NCBI RefSeq assembly: GCF_042662625.1
Contig: NZ_JBHSXH010000015.1
Coordinates: forward strand, 806,001-870,000
DNA: 64,000 nt
Reading direction: 5' to 3'
Source of the DNA: Halopelagius fulvigenes
GTDB taxonomy: Archaea > Halobacteriota > Halobacteria > Halobacteriales > Haloferacaceae
Part shown: piece by piece, positions 17,900 through 26,951 of the stretch
How positions within the stretch are numbered: the first letter of the stretch is position 1
Layout: each line of letters begins with the position of its first letter
Program-made: the position numbers and the translations under genes
Notes under the pieces: model-generated
What the model saw: the letters and a program-made list of their open reading frames with translations, nothing else
Database searches by the model: none
What the model was told of the DNA's origin: nothing

Positions 17900-18871
17900 T
17901 TACATGTAACCGAGGTCGCGCAGACGCTCCATCAGGTCCTCTTTGTCCTGGGCGCGGCCCGCGCGTTCGGTCGTGTTCTCCATGTCCTGCAGCCACGCCG
18001 GTTCGTCGGTGGTCTTGTCCGTGGAGACTTCGCTGCCGAGCGACCGGAAGCCGGCGAAGTACTTCGGCGAGACAGGGATGTCGTCCTGCGTGAGACCGTT
18101 CGGCAGGTCGTCGCCCGACTCGGGGACGTAGCCCTCTTCGGGGAATCCTTCGACGGTGTCCGGAACGACGAAGTTCCAGAAGGCCTCCCAGACGGCCGCC
18201 TCGTCGAACTGGAGGATGGGTTGGATGCGGTCGTGGGGCGGGTAGATCTCCGGGTCGTGACGCGGCGAGAAGAACGTCTCGTCGGCGCGCGCCTCCTGTT
18301 CGTCCCAGCGGACGCCGGAGATGACGCCGTCCACGTCGTACTCTTCGAGAGTGTCGTTCAGCGCCACCGTCTTCAGGAGGTGGTTGCCGACGTACGTGTC
18401 GAGAAGGAACGGGAAGGTGTCCTCCTCGTACTCCAGCAGGTCGCGGACGTGGTGCTGGTTGTGCTCGGAGAGCTCCGAGACCGGGATGTCGTCGCCGGGT
18501 TCGAGGTCGTTCTCCTCGACGTACTGCCCGACGTCCTCGTTGCGGGCGTAGATGACGTCGAGGTCCCACTTCTCGGCCCAGTGGTCGACGAAGTCGTGAA
18601 TCTCGTCGAAGTGCTGGTAGTGGTCGATGAACACCGCGGGCGGCGTTTCGAGGTCGTACTTCTCGGCGACCTCCTTGATGAAGTAGAGCGTGAGCGTGGA
18701 GTCCTTGCCGCCGGTCCACATCACGGCCGGGTTCTCGTACTCTTCGAGACCCTCCTTCGTGACTTCGATAGCCTTCTCTATCTTGTCCTGGATGGTCGGA
18801 TAGTCTTCGGGCGATTCGCCTTCGCCGTCTGTGTAGTCGACGTCGAGGTAGTCGGGGAAGCCTTCCGGCAT
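17900..18871 (-). CDS. CysD-like PP-loop ATPase, paralogue 2
   Basis: A 323-residue paralogue of the preceding protein with the same PP-loop TGGKDST at 54-60, the same GVRWDEQEARADETFFSPRH block, and the same C-terminal ERAGRAQDKEDLM and LRDLGYM. It is much more acidic than its partner. It also has no cysteine. The ATG at 18871 is preferred to an upstream in-frame start, since the two paralogues then align from the first residues. The pair probably arose by tandem duplication and diverged. Confidence 0.8.
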   Translation of the reverse strand: MPEGFPDYLDVDYTDGEGESPEDYPTIQDKIEKAIEVTKEGLEEYENPAVMWTGGKDSTLTLYFIKEVAEKYDLETPPAVFIDHYQHFDEIHDFVDHWAEKWDLDVIYARNEDVGQYVEENDLEPGDDIPVSELSEHNQHHVRDLLEYEEDTFPFLLDTYVGNHLLKTVALNDTLEEYDVDGVISGVRWDEQEARADETFFSPRHDPEIYPPHDRIQPILQFDEAAVWEAFWNFVVPDTVEGFPEEGYVPESGDDLPNGLTQDDIPVSPKYFAGFRSLGSEVSTDKTTDEPAWLQDMENTTERAGRAQDKEDLMERLRDLGYM

Positions 18872-19074
18872 CGTGTAATGAGATATAATTAGCACCGTAA
18901 AGTGTCTTTTGACCTCCGCAAACGGTGAGAACGGATGCCAACGAATCGGACGCGGACACAGTGTTCGGCGGAGATCGGTCGAGACGCGCCGCGAGTCCGA
19001 GCGTCGGCGGACGGCGGGGGAGAGCGATCCGAGGCGGCACCAACCGGTTTCCGCCCGCCGCCCCTACACCCGTC

Positions 19075-19572
19075 GTGATTATCATCGTCTGCGGCCTCCC
19101 CGCGTCGGGCAAGACGACGCTCTCGACGGGGCTCCGACGTCGCCTCTCCGACCGCGGGTACTCGTTCGAGTCTCTTCACTCCGACGATTACGACCGCCGG
19201 ACGTACGAGCGGATGTACGAGGATACGGCCGAGCGGTACGAACGCGCCGGGACGGGCGCGACGGTCGATCTGATCTTGGACGGCACCTTCTTCGAGCGAC
19301 GGTGGCGGAACCGGTTCTACCGGCTCGATACCACCTACGAGGTGTGGGTGCGGGCGTCGCTCTCGACGTGTCTGGAGCGGAACCGCGAACGCGCGGACGC
19401 GATTCCCGAGGAGGGTCTGCGGGCGATTCACGCGCGATTCGAACCGCCGCGGGCGGACTTGGAGATAGACACCGAAGCCCTCGACGCGGAGGCGGCGCTG
19501 AACCGACTGGAGGAGGCGGTCCTCGGGTGGATGCGAGAGCGACGGGAGAACGGTGAAGAGAGGAAGCAGTGA
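19075..19572 (+). CDS. Small P-loop kinase
   Basis: A protein of about 165 residues starting at a GTG, with the Walker A motif CGLPASGKTTLS near residue 7 and LDGTFFERRWRNRFY in the middle. The fold matches AAA/zeta-toxin-like or adenylylsulfate-kinase-like small-molecule kinases. An upstream in-frame ATG at 18925 would add 50 low-complexity residues before the first beta strand, so the GTG is preferred. Divergent from the CysD-like gene; the phosphate acceptor is unknown. Confidence 0.78.
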   Translation: MIIIVCGLPASGKTTLSTGLRRRLSDRGYSFESLHSDDYDRRTYERMYEDTAERYERAGTGATVDLILDGTFFERRWRNRFYRLDTTYEVWVRASLSTCLERNRERADAIPEEGLRAIHARFEPPRADLEIDTEALDAEAALNRLEEAVLGWMRERRENGEERKQ

Positions 19573-19686
19573 GAGAGCGAAGAGAGCGAAGAGGGGAGAG
19601 AGCGCCGTCGGTCCGCAGCGTCGCGGGGCGAGAAACGGAGAGTCGAACGCGGTGTTTCGAGCGGTGCCCGGAAGGAGACTCCGAAC

Positions 19687-20253
19687 TTACGAGATGAACT
19701 TGTTGTCTCGCCAGTTGACGCCGCCGCCGTTCTGGCTGTTCTGGCTGGGGTTCTCGACGACTTCGATGGAGGCGGGGCGTTTCTCGCCCTCGACGATGCG
19801 CGTCGCGTCGAGTTCGCCGTCCGTCTCGGTGATGGCCGTGAGCGTCCCCTTCTCTGCGATGAGCGCGATTTCGCGGAGAACGAGGAACATGGGGTACTGC
19901 AGGGCCGTGTTCTGGAGGACCGTCTCCCGGTCGCCCTTGAAGCAGGCGAACTCGACGAGCTCCGAGGGAATCTCCTCTTCTTCCTCGTCGCCCCACCGCG
20001 GGCCGCCGGCGCGCGGCGGTTCTTCCTCGTAGACGCGGTTCTCCGTGACGCTCGCTTTCAGCTGTGCGGTCGGCGTGTACTTGCTCAGATTGTCGTCGGC
20101 GGCGACGGCCTTGAGGATGAGCGTGTTGTTCCGCCGAGTGACTTCGACGTTCTCGATTTCCGGCGGGAGGTCGGGGGAGCTGTCGAAGTATTCCTCGACC
20201 TCTTCCAAGGGCAGTTCAAGTGTCGAATGGAGTCGATATACGCGGCCTGACAT
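19687..20253 (-). CDS. Haloarchaeal conserved protein of unknown function
   Basis: A 188-residue soluble acidic protein. It begins MSGRVYRLHSTLELPLEEVE, then strands (IENVEVTRRNNTLILKAVA), an acidic linker (PRWGDEEEEEIPSELVEFACF), and FKGDRETVLQNTALQYPMFLVLREIALIA. The tail is Asn/Gln-rich (NPSQNSQNGGG). A TATA-like ATATAAG on the minus strand near 20330 would give a leader of about 50 nt. I do not recognise the function. Confidence 0.7.
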   Translation of the reverse strand: MSGRVYRLHSTLELPLEEVEEYFDSSPDLPPEIENVEVTRRNNTLILKAVAADDNLSKYTPTAQLKASVTENRVYEEEPPRAGGPRWGDEEEEEIPSELVEFACFKGDRETVLQNTALQYPMFLVLREIALIAEKGTLTAITETDGELDATRIVEGEKRPASIEVVENPSQNSQNGGGVNWRDNKFIS

Positions 20254-20398
20254 TGTTGGATGAGTGGTTTGGGTTCGGAGCGCGATCGGCGCGACGTCGA
20301 TACCTACGTGAAAATACGGGTCGCGGGCTTATATGGCCTACTCTTTGGTTCGCGTCTCGAAGCGTGACACGAAGTAGGACTCTCCCGTGACGGACAAC

Positions 20399-20740
20399 TT
20401 ACGCTTTCAGCGTCTCTTCGAGCTCGCCGCGTTCGTCGAGTTCCGCGAGGATGTCGCTCCCGCCCACGAACTCCCCTTCGACGTACGTCTGGGGTATCGT
20501 CTCCCAGTCGCTGTGCGAGGAGAGGGCGGTACGGTACTCGTCAAGGGCGGGAAGGACGTCCACCGTCTCGAACTCGTCGACGTGCTGGGAGATGAGCTCT
20601 AACGCCTTCGCGGAGTAGCCGCACTGCGGCATGAGGCGGTTGCCCTTCATGAACAGCACCACGTCGTTGCTCTCGATGGCGTCGTCGACGCGCGCCTGCA
20701 CGTCCTCGCCGGACATCTCGCTTCCGGGTTCGAAAGTCAT
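20399..20740 (-). CDS. Monothiol glutaredoxin with CGYS motif
   Basis: A 113-residue glutaredoxin. The active-site motif is MPQCGYSAKAL with Cys40; monothiol glutaredoxins typically have CGFS, so this is a Phe-to-Tyr variant. IPQTYVEGEFVGGSDILAEL carries the cis-Pro and the GG-SD glutathione-binding residues. The likely role is iron-sulfur cluster transfer rather than disulfide reduction. Confidence 0.9.
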   Translation of the reverse strand: MTFEPGSEMSGEDVQARVDDAIESNDVVLFMKGNRLMPQCGYSAKALELISQHVDEFETVDVLPALDEYRTALSSHSDWETIPQTYVEGEFVGGSDILAELDERGELEETLKA

Positions 20741-20802
20741 ACCCTACGGTAAGCGACGGGAGGTGAAAGGAGTTGCGTCGGGCGAAAACGCGGCGACGGA
20801 GG

Positions 20803-21444
20803 TTACTCGTGTCCGACGCCGACCACGTCGATGAGCGAGTACACCGGAACGTCGTCCACGTAGTCGATGCCCTGCTTGTCCACGATGACGACGCACGCCA
20901 CCGGGCGGCCGCCCTCGTCGCGGATGGCGTCGATGGTCTCGCGCATCGTCGTCCCGGACGTGACGGTGTCGTCCACGACGTAGCACTCGCGGTTGCGAAT
21001 CTGCGAGAAGTTCCGCGAGAACGACCCGCCGAGGTCGTCGATGTCGCCCTCCTCCCACTGGTGCTTCGCGGGCGCGTACGTCCCGAGGTCGGTGTCGAGC
21101 TCCTGTGCGACGACCGTCGCGAGGGGCGCGCCCGCCTTCTCGATGCCTATCGTGAGGTCGACCTCGTCGCCCTCGCCCGCGAGGAGGTCGGCCATCGCCC
21201 GCGCGACGTGCGTCATCCGCTTTGAGTCCCGGCCGATTGCGCTCCAGTCGACGTGGATGTCCTGCGGGCCGCCGGTCTGCGGTTCCTCCGCGGGCGTCGT
21301 CTCGGGACTCGACACGCCGCTTCGCTCGACCAGCCAACTCGCCGTCTCCCGGGAGACGTTGAGTTCGTCAGCTATCTCGCCCTTCGAGAGGCCCCGGTCT
21401 GCGAGTTCTGCCGCGCTCGAAATGAGGTCGTCAACGTTCTTCAT
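20803..21444 (-). CDS. gfcR: Transcriptional regulator GfcR (PRTase-like)
   Basis: A 213-residue protein with an N-terminal helix-turn-helix (residues about 1-45: RGLSKGEIADELNVSRETASWLVE) fused to an orotate-phosphoribosyltransferase-like domain with the PRPP loop CYVVDDTVTSGTTM at 154-167. In Haloferax, GfcR activates genes of sugar degradation. It overlaps the glucose dehydrogenase gene upstream by 14 nt, which fits that role. Earlier annotations call such proteins PyrE2. Confidence 0.88.
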   Translation of the reverse strand: MKNVDDLISSAAELADRGLSKGEIADELNVSRETASWLVERSGVSSPETTPAEEPQTGGPQDIHVDWSAIGRDSKRMTHVARAMADLLAGEGDEVDLTIGIEKAGAPLATVVAQELDTDLGTYAPAKHQWEEGDIDDLGGSFSRNFSQIRNRECYVVDDTVTSGTTMRETIDAIRDEGGRPVACVVIVDKQGIDYVDDVPVYSLIDVVGVGHE

Positions 21445-22501
21445 GTTCGCTGAATTGGACGGCGGTTTTTATAGTGGTATCGTCGTCGACGAACGCCGCC
21501 TCGAAGTCGTCGAGACCGTGCACGCCGGTGACCAGCGAATCGACGAACCACGGCGGAAGCTCCGCCAGCGTGCCCGTCGCCGCCTCGAAGTGCTTGACGT
21601 GGGAGTTGACGCTGCCGACGAGCGCCTTGTTGTGGAGGACCAGCTCTCGGTGGAGCGACCCGCCGTCCACCTCGAACTCCCACGGGCCGGGCACGCCGAG
21701 AAGCGCAGCGACGCCGTTCGGCGCGAGGGCGTCGACGCTCTCGAAGGCGTGTTTCGCGTAGCCCGTCGCTTCGTAGACGAAGTGCATCGGTTCGTACACG
21801 TCGGCCAACTCGTCGACGGGCGTCTTCCGGGAGTTGACGTACGTCGCGCCCAGTTCCTCGATTATCTCGATGGTCGGGTCGGGGCGTTCGCGCCGTCCGA
21901 GGCAGTAGAGGCGGTCGAAGTCCTCGCGGAGGAGCGCGACCGTCAGCAGGCCGAGGCTGCCGTTCCCGAGCACGATGGTCGATTCGGGCTCCCACGTGAA
22001 ACTCGACCGGGAGGCGTAGGCGAGTTCGACGGCCTTCTCGGAGATGGAGAGCGGTTCGATGAGGAAGCCGAGCGACGCCAGCGAGTCGGGGATGCGGACG
22101 AGATACTCCTCGGGGCTCGTGAAGTACTCGGCCATGAACCCGTGCGCGCCGACGATGCCGCGTTCGTGGTACTCGCCGGAGGGAGCCATGTCCGGTTCGC
22201 CCCGTTCGAAGTACTCGTTCTCGCCGTTGGGCGCGCGCCTGACCGTCGGCACGACGACGTCGCCGCGTTCGAACCCCGTCCCGTTTGGGTCCTCGACGAC
22301 GCCGACGGCTTCGTGGCCCAACACGAGGTGGTCCTCCCCCTCCGGGTAGTCGCCGTGGCCGCCCGAGATGACCTCGTGGTCCGTCCCGTCGACGCCGACG
22401 CGAAGCGTCCGAACGAGCGCTTCGCCCGGCCCCGGCGACGGCCGCGGTTTCTCTACGAGCGACGGCTTGTTCTCCCCCCGCTTGACTGCGATAGCTCTCA
22501 T
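21431..22501 (-). CDS. gdh: Glucose 1-dehydrogenase
   Basis: A 356-residue zinc-dependent medium-chain dehydrogenase oxidising glucose to gluconolactone, the entry to the semiphosphorylative Entner-Doudoroff pathway. The zinc ligands follow the Haloferax enzyme: Asp38 in GVDGTDHE, His63 and Glu64 in LGHEAVG, and a Glu in LIEPLSISEK. The Rossmann motif is VLGNGSLGLLTV. It starts at an ATG at 22501 with a TATA-like AATAAATC about 35 nt upstream, and its 3' end overlaps gfcR. Confidence 0.92.
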   Translation of the reverse strand: MRAIAVKRGENKPSLVEKPRPSPGPGEALVRTLRVGVDGTDHEVISGGHGDYPEGEDHLVLGHEAVGVVEDPNGTGFERGDVVVPTVRRAPNGENEYFERGEPDMAPSGEYHERGIVGAHGFMAEYFTSPEEYLVRIPDSLASLGFLIEPLSISEKAVELAYASRSSFTWEPESTIVLGNGSLGLLTVALLREDFDRLYCLGRRERPDPTIEIIEELGATYVNSRKTPVDELADVYEPMHFVYEATGYAKHAFESVDALAPNGVAALLGVPGPWEFEVDGGSLHRELVLHNKALVGSVNSHVKHFEAATGTLAELPPWFVDSLVTGVHGLDDFEAAFVDDDTTIKTAVQFSEHEER

Positions 22502-22660
22502 GTACGTCCCTTACTCTCCACCCCATCAAAAGATTTATTCTATTTCGAGTAAAGCGTTTATCGCGGTGAGCGTTCCGCGTCACCTCAGCCCGGACGCGTC
22601 GCAGACGCGGTATCTATCCAGCCCGCCCGTGTCTCGCTCACCGAATCCGTGCCACTTTCG

Positions 22661-22680
22661 GTCACCGACTCCTCGGTGAC
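22661..22680. promoter_or_regulatory. Perfect inverted repeat in a divergent intergenic region
   Basis: GTCACCGA, four bases, TCGGTGAC: a perfect 8-bp palindrome between gdh (leftward) and the hydrolase gene (rightward). It lies about 70 nt before the TATA-like element of the hydrolase gene. It could be an operator or an RNA hairpin. Confidence 0.4.
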
Positions 22681-22787
22681 TGCGCTCTCTCCTCTCCACC
22701 GGCGGCTCACGTTCGATCCCTTGAAACACCGGAAAGCCGACGTTCAGGGGACCTGTTTAAGGAATTCGCGCGCGAGTCACAGGACAT

Positions 22788-23570
22788 ATGAGCCAACCAG
22801 TAGCCGAGAGTAAACTCGAACACGTGGACGTGGTCGGCCCGCCGGACGCGCCGCCCATCGTGTTCGTTCACGGAACCGTGTTCAACCGGACGATGTGGGC
22901 GCCGCAACGAGAGGCGCTCTCGGAGGAGTACCGCGTCATCGTGCCGGACCTGCCGGGACACGGCGGCCGCAGGGACGAGTCGTTCACCCTCGAATCGGGC
23001 GTCGAGACGGTCAGGCAAGCGGTCGAACAGTTCAGCGACGACCCCGTCCACCTCGTGGGTCTCTCCCTCGGCGGGTACGTGGCGACGGAGTTCGCGCACC
23101 GGCACCCCGAGCAGGTGGCGGACCTGATAATCTCGGGGAGCAGTGCGAACCCCGTCGGACTGCTCGGGAGGATGAGCGACGCGGTGGGCCGCGTGACACT
23201 TCGCGTCTCCGAGAGCGAACTGGCCGAGAAGGCGGTGGACCGCCTCGCCGCCCAGTGGGTTCGAAGCCGCGACCTGCCGCCGGACCAGAAGTCCGAAATC
23301 GTCGACGCCGGGTTCGACCTCCGACCGTTCGGGGAGGCGGGGCGCGAGATCGCCGGGACGGACTTCCGGTCGGCGTTCGCCGACTACGACGGACCGAAAC
23401 TCGTCCTCAACGGCCAGTGGGACGTGCTGATGCGCAGGGGGGAGAAAGCCCACGCCGCCGCCGGCGACGCCAGCGTCGCCGTCGTCGAGGGCGCGGGCCA
23501 CGCGTGCAACCTCGAACGCGACGAGAAGTACATGCACATCGTCCGCCGCTTCATCGAACTCGACCGGTAG
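22788..23570 (+). CDS. Alpha/beta hydrolase
   Basis: A 260-residue hydrolase. The oxyanion motif HGTVFNR is at about 29-35, the nucleophile Ser93 is in GLSLGGY, the acid is in NGQWDVLM, and the catalytic His is in GAGHACNLE. A TATA-like TGTTTAAGGAAT at about 22753-22764 gives a nearly leaderless mRNA. The substrate class (esterase, lactonase or other) is not visible. It converges on the NhaP gene. Confidence 0.87.
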   Translation: MSQPVAESKLEHVDVVGPPDAPPIVFVHGTVFNRTMWAPQREALSEEYRVIVPDLPGHGGRRDESFTLESGVETVRQAVEQFSDDPVHLVGLSLGGYVATEFAHRHPEQVADLIISGSSANPVGLLGRMSDAVGRVTLRVSESELAEKAVDRLAAQWVRSRDLPPDQKSEIVDAGFDLRPFGEAGREIAGTDFRSAFADYDGPKLVLNGQWDVLMRRGEKAHAAAGDASVAVVEGAGHACNLERDEKYMHIVRRFIELDR

Positions 23571-23600
23571 GCCGCGGACGCGGACGCCGCCGCGGCGACG

Positions 23601-25304
23601 CTAATCCTGCTTCGCCTCGTCGAGTTCGGCGGAGTGGACGTCGAACTCCGCGGCGCGGTGCCGCCAGAACTCCTCGTACGCCTCCTCCTCGCGTCCGCCG
23701 ACGGTGCTCTCGCCGGAGGAGACGCGGTCGAGTTTGATGTTCACCTCCTCCAGCAGTTGCTCGCCGATTTCGTCGGAGACGATTCCGCTCCGCACCGCGT
23801 CCATGACGGCGCTCTTCTCCCGTTGGAGCAGTTGCCGTTCGCCCGTGAGCAGTTCCTTCCGCCGTATCTCCGGGTGCGTGGCGTGGAGTTCCCCGATGGC
23901 CTCGTTGAGGTCCTCCCGTTCGCGTTCGTACTCCTGCGTGAAGTCCTCGTAGACGGACGGGGAGATCTGTCGCCTGTCGCGGAGTTCGTCCGCCGCTTCG
24001 AGGCCCGCGTCCACGGCCCGGACGCGCCCGACGAGCAGTTCGTACAGTTCGCCGGCGTGCGACCGGGTCACCACGTCGAGTTTGTCGAGCAACCAGCCGA
24101 TGGAGAACCCCTGCACGATGAGGCTGAACGCGGCGACGCCGAACACCATCGCGCGCAGTTCCTCGCGGAACGGGAACGGCGTGCCGCCCTGCACCGTCTG
24201 CGGCAACCCGAGGACGAGGGCGATGGGGATCGAGGCGTGGAGGCCGCCCCACACCATCACGTGCTGGTAGTCGAACGACACCTCCGTCGGGATGAACCGG
24301 TTCGCCAGCGCCGACATCGGGTAGACGGCGGCGGCCCGCGCGAGGACGACGAGGACGATGGCGATGAGGATGAGGCGGCCGTGCGCGAGGAGGCGGTCGA
24401 CGGGCGTCTGGACGCCGATGGCGACGAAGATGAACGTGTTGACGATGAACGCGGCGGTCTCCCACGTGTTGAAGATGGAGATCTTCGTCTGCGGGCTCAT
24501 CGCGTACTCCGCGCCGCGGTTCCCGATGAACAACCCCGCGACGACGGTGGCGATGACGCCGCTGACGTGGAGGTAGTGCTCCGCGAGCAGGAAACTGCCG
24601 TACGCGAGGATGGCGGTCAGGACGATTTCGGTCATGTGCTCGTCCAAGTTGACCATCACGCGGTAGACGGCGTACCCCGCCGCGAGTCCGACGAGGACGC
24701 CCCCGGCGCTAGAGACGGCGAAGTCCAAGACGACTTCGCCGAGCGTCGAGGGGTCGAACAGCGCGTCCGAGTCGACGCCGGAGGTGACGAGTCCGAGCAG
24801 CGACGAGAAGATGACGACGCCCACGCCGTCGTTGATGAGGCTCTCACCCTCCACGAGCGTCGAGAGTCGCTCCGGCGCGCCCACATCGTCGAAAAGCGCC
24901 AGCACGGAGACGGGGTCGGTGGGGAGGATCATCGCCGCGAACAGCATGGCGACGAGGAGCGGAAAGCCGAACGCGTAGCTGCCGAGGAACCCCAACACCG
25001 CCACCGAGAGGATGAGTCCCGGGACGGCCAAGGTGAGGATGACCGGCAGGTTCGTCCGGAACTCCTCTAAGTCCGTCGTCGCCGCGCCCTCGAACAGCAA
25101 CGGCGGCAACAGGACCAACAGGATGATGTCGTGAGAGAGTTCGATTCCGAACTCGATTCCGAGCACCGACGCCGCCAACCCGGCCAACAGGAGGGCGATG
25201 GTGTAGGGGAAGCGGCCGATTCTGGCGACGACGACGCCGACGACGCCACCTAACAGAAGAACGCCGATGAGGTCGAGCAACTCGGCCTCGACTCCGACTG
25301 CCAT
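23601..25304 (-). CDS. NhaP-type Na+(K+)/H+ antiporter
   Basis: A 567-residue CPA1 antiporter with about 12 hydrophobic segments. It has the core motifs LPPLLFEGAATTD, AAMILPTDPVSVLALF and EGESLINDGVGVVIF, the last with the Asn-Asp pair of the ion site. The C-terminal 170 residues are cytoplasmic, acidic and predicted helical (YEDFTQEYEREREDLNEAIGE). This is a single-protein exchanger, separate from the Mrp complex at 2.6-10.7 kb. Confidence 0.92.
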   Translation of the reverse strand: MAVGVEAELLDLIGVLLLGGVVGVVVARIGRFPYTIALLLAGLAASVLGIEFGIELSHDIILLVLLPPLLFEGAATTDLEEFRTNLPVILTLAVPGLILSVAVLGFLGSYAFGFPLLVAMLFAAMILPTDPVSVLALFDDVGAPERLSTLVEGESLINDGVGVVIFSSLLGLVTSGVDSDALFDPSTLGEVVLDFAVSSAGGVLVGLAAGYAVYRVMVNLDEHMTEIVLTAILAYGSFLLAEHYLHVSGVIATVVAGLFIGNRGAEYAMSPQTKISIFNTWETAAFIVNTFIFVAIGVQTPVDRLLAHGRLILIAIVLVVLARAAAVYPMSALANRFIPTEVSFDYQHVMVWGGLHASIPIALVLGLPQTVQGGTPFPFREELRAMVFGVAAFSLIVQGFSIGWLLDKLDVVTRSHAGELYELLVGRVRAVDAGLEAADELRDRRQISPSVYEDFTQEYEREREDLNEAIGELHATHPEIRRKELLTGERQLLQREKSAVMDAVRSGIVSDEIGEQLLEEVNIKLDRVSSGESTVGGREEEAYEEFWRHRAAEFDVHSAELDEAKQD

Positions 25305-25388
25305 GAGACGGCGTTCTCCCCCCTGTCGGAAATAAGTTTTAGCGGACGGGGTCCGGAGACGCCCGACGGCGCGGCGACGGGGACGGGC

Positions 25389-26783
25389 CTACGAGTCGTC
25401 GAGTTCGCCCACCAGTTCGTCGCCGAGGCCGACGTACGTCGCCGGCGAGAGTGCGCGGAGTTCCTCGCGGACGGGTTCGCTCACGTCCAACTCGTCGAAC
25501 AGGTCGCGGAAGTCCTCGATGGTCACGTCGCGCCCGCGGGTGAGTTCCTTGACGCGTTCGTACGCCTCGGTGTCGCCCTCCCGGCGGAGGATGGTCTGGA
25601 CCGCCTCGCCGACGAGTTCGGGGTGGGCGTCGAGTTCCTCGCGCATCACCCGTTCGTTCGGGACGACCTTTCGGAGGCCCGCCGCCGCCTTGCCGTACCC
25701 GACGAGACAGTGCGCGAACGCCGCGCCGACGTTCCGCTTCACCGTCGAATCGGACAGGTCCCGCTGGAGGCGGGAGTTCGTCACGTAGTCCGCGAGGAAC
25801 GTGAGGTCGGAGTTCGCCTTCGAGAGGTTCCCCTCGCTGTTCTCGAAGTCGATGGGGTTGACCTTGTGCGGCATCGTCGAGGAGCCGGTTTCGCCCGCCT
25901 CGGCCTCCTGTCCGAGGTAGCGGTCCGAGACGTAGAGCCAGACGTCGAGGTCCAAATCGAGCAGGACGTTGTTGACGCCGCGGAGGGCGTCGAACAGGGC
26001 CGCGAGGTCGTCGCAGGGGTTCACCTGCGTCGAGAGGGAGGTGTGTTCGAGGCCGAGTCCGGTCACGAACTCGCGGGAGAACGCCCGCCAGTCAACGTCG
26101 GGGTAGGCGGCGACGTGGGCGGCGTAGGTGCCCGACGCGCCCGCGAGTTTGCCCGACAGCGCGTCGGCCGCCTCGCGCACCCGGCCGAGTTGCCGGCCGA
26201 GCCGGGACGCGTAGACGGCCATCTCCTTGCCGAACGTCGTCGGCGTCGCGGGTTGGCCGTGCGTGCGCGCGAGCATCGGCGTGTCGCGGTACTCGCGGGC
26301 GAGTTCGGCGAGTTCGTCGCGCACCTCCGTCGCGGCGGGGACGAGGACGTCCTCGACGGCCGGTTTCGCCAAGAGGCGGTGCGCGAGGTTGTTCACGTCC
26401 TCGCTGGTGAGGCCGAAGTGAATCCACGGGTGGACGCGTTCGGGCGTCTCCGTCCGCAGGAAGTACTCGACGGCCTTCACGTCGTGGTTCGTCGCCGAGT
26501 ACCCCGCCGCGCCCTCCGTCTCCAGTCGTTTCACGAGGCGGGCGTCCTCGGCGTCGAACTCCTCGTACAACGACCGCAGCGTCGCTCGTTCGTCCGCCGA
26601 GAGCGACACGGGCGTGGCGTCCAGGTCGGCCAGAGCCAGCAGGTACTCGGCTTCGACTCTGACGCGCGCCCGGATGAGCGCCGCCTCGCTGGCGTACGGG
26701 ACGAGCGGTTCTGTCCGGCCCGCGTAGCGACCGTCGAGTGGCGAGACGGCCGACAGGGGGTCCGCTCGGGGAAGGTCGTCCAT
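25389..26783 (-). CDS. purB: Adenylosuccinate lyase
   Basis: A 464-residue enzyme that releases fumarate in two purine steps, SAICAR to AICAR and adenylosuccinate to AMP. The superfamily signature GSSTMPHKVNPIDFENSEGN holds the catalytic serine loop. HPWIHFGLTSEDVNN and ARTHGQPATPTTFGKE supply the His bases. It is divergent from the PurN-PurH gene, which uses the AICAR it makes. A TATA-like ATTTATACATGG on its strand is near 26838-26848. Confidence 0.95.
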   Translation of the reverse strand: MDDLPRADPLSAVSPLDGRYAGRTEPLVPYASEAALIRARVRVEAEYLLALADLDATPVSLSADERATLRSLYEEFDAEDARLVKRLETEGAAGYSATNHDVKAVEYFLRTETPERVHPWIHFGLTSEDVNNLAHRLLAKPAVEDVLVPAATEVRDELAELAREYRDTPMLARTHGQPATPTTFGKEMAVYASRLGRQLGRVREAADALSGKLAGASGTYAAHVAAYPDVDWRAFSREFVTGLGLEHTSLSTQVNPCDDLAALFDALRGVNNVLLDLDLDVWLYVSDRYLGQEAEAGETGSSTMPHKVNPIDFENSEGNLSKANSDLTFLADYVTNSRLQRDLSDSTVKRNVGAAFAHCLVGYGKAAAGLRKVVPNERVMREELDAHPELVGEAVQTILRREGDTEAYERVKELTRGRDVTIEDFRDLFDELDVSEPVREELRALSPATYVGLGDELVGELDDS

Positions 26784-26951
26784 GGGCGAGGATGCCCCCG
26801 GCCCGACCTAAAGCGTGTCGATGGATGTCTCCACTACCATGTATAAATCGACGCACCGAACACCGCATCTCCGCTGAATATATCCACGAACGAGCATACA
26901 TCTCCCTCGAACATCGCAACTGTTTTTCTCCCGGCGGGTGGGCGTACCACC

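Noticed and set aside
18925..19074. In-frame ATG giving a 215-residue kinase
   Set aside because: The extra 50 residues are low-complexity and overlap the divergent promoter region; the domain begins at the GTG at 19075.
16770..19112. 780-codon open frame on the minus strand
   Set aside because: It is another frame of the two CysD-like genes, Arg/Pro-rich and without recognisable motifs.
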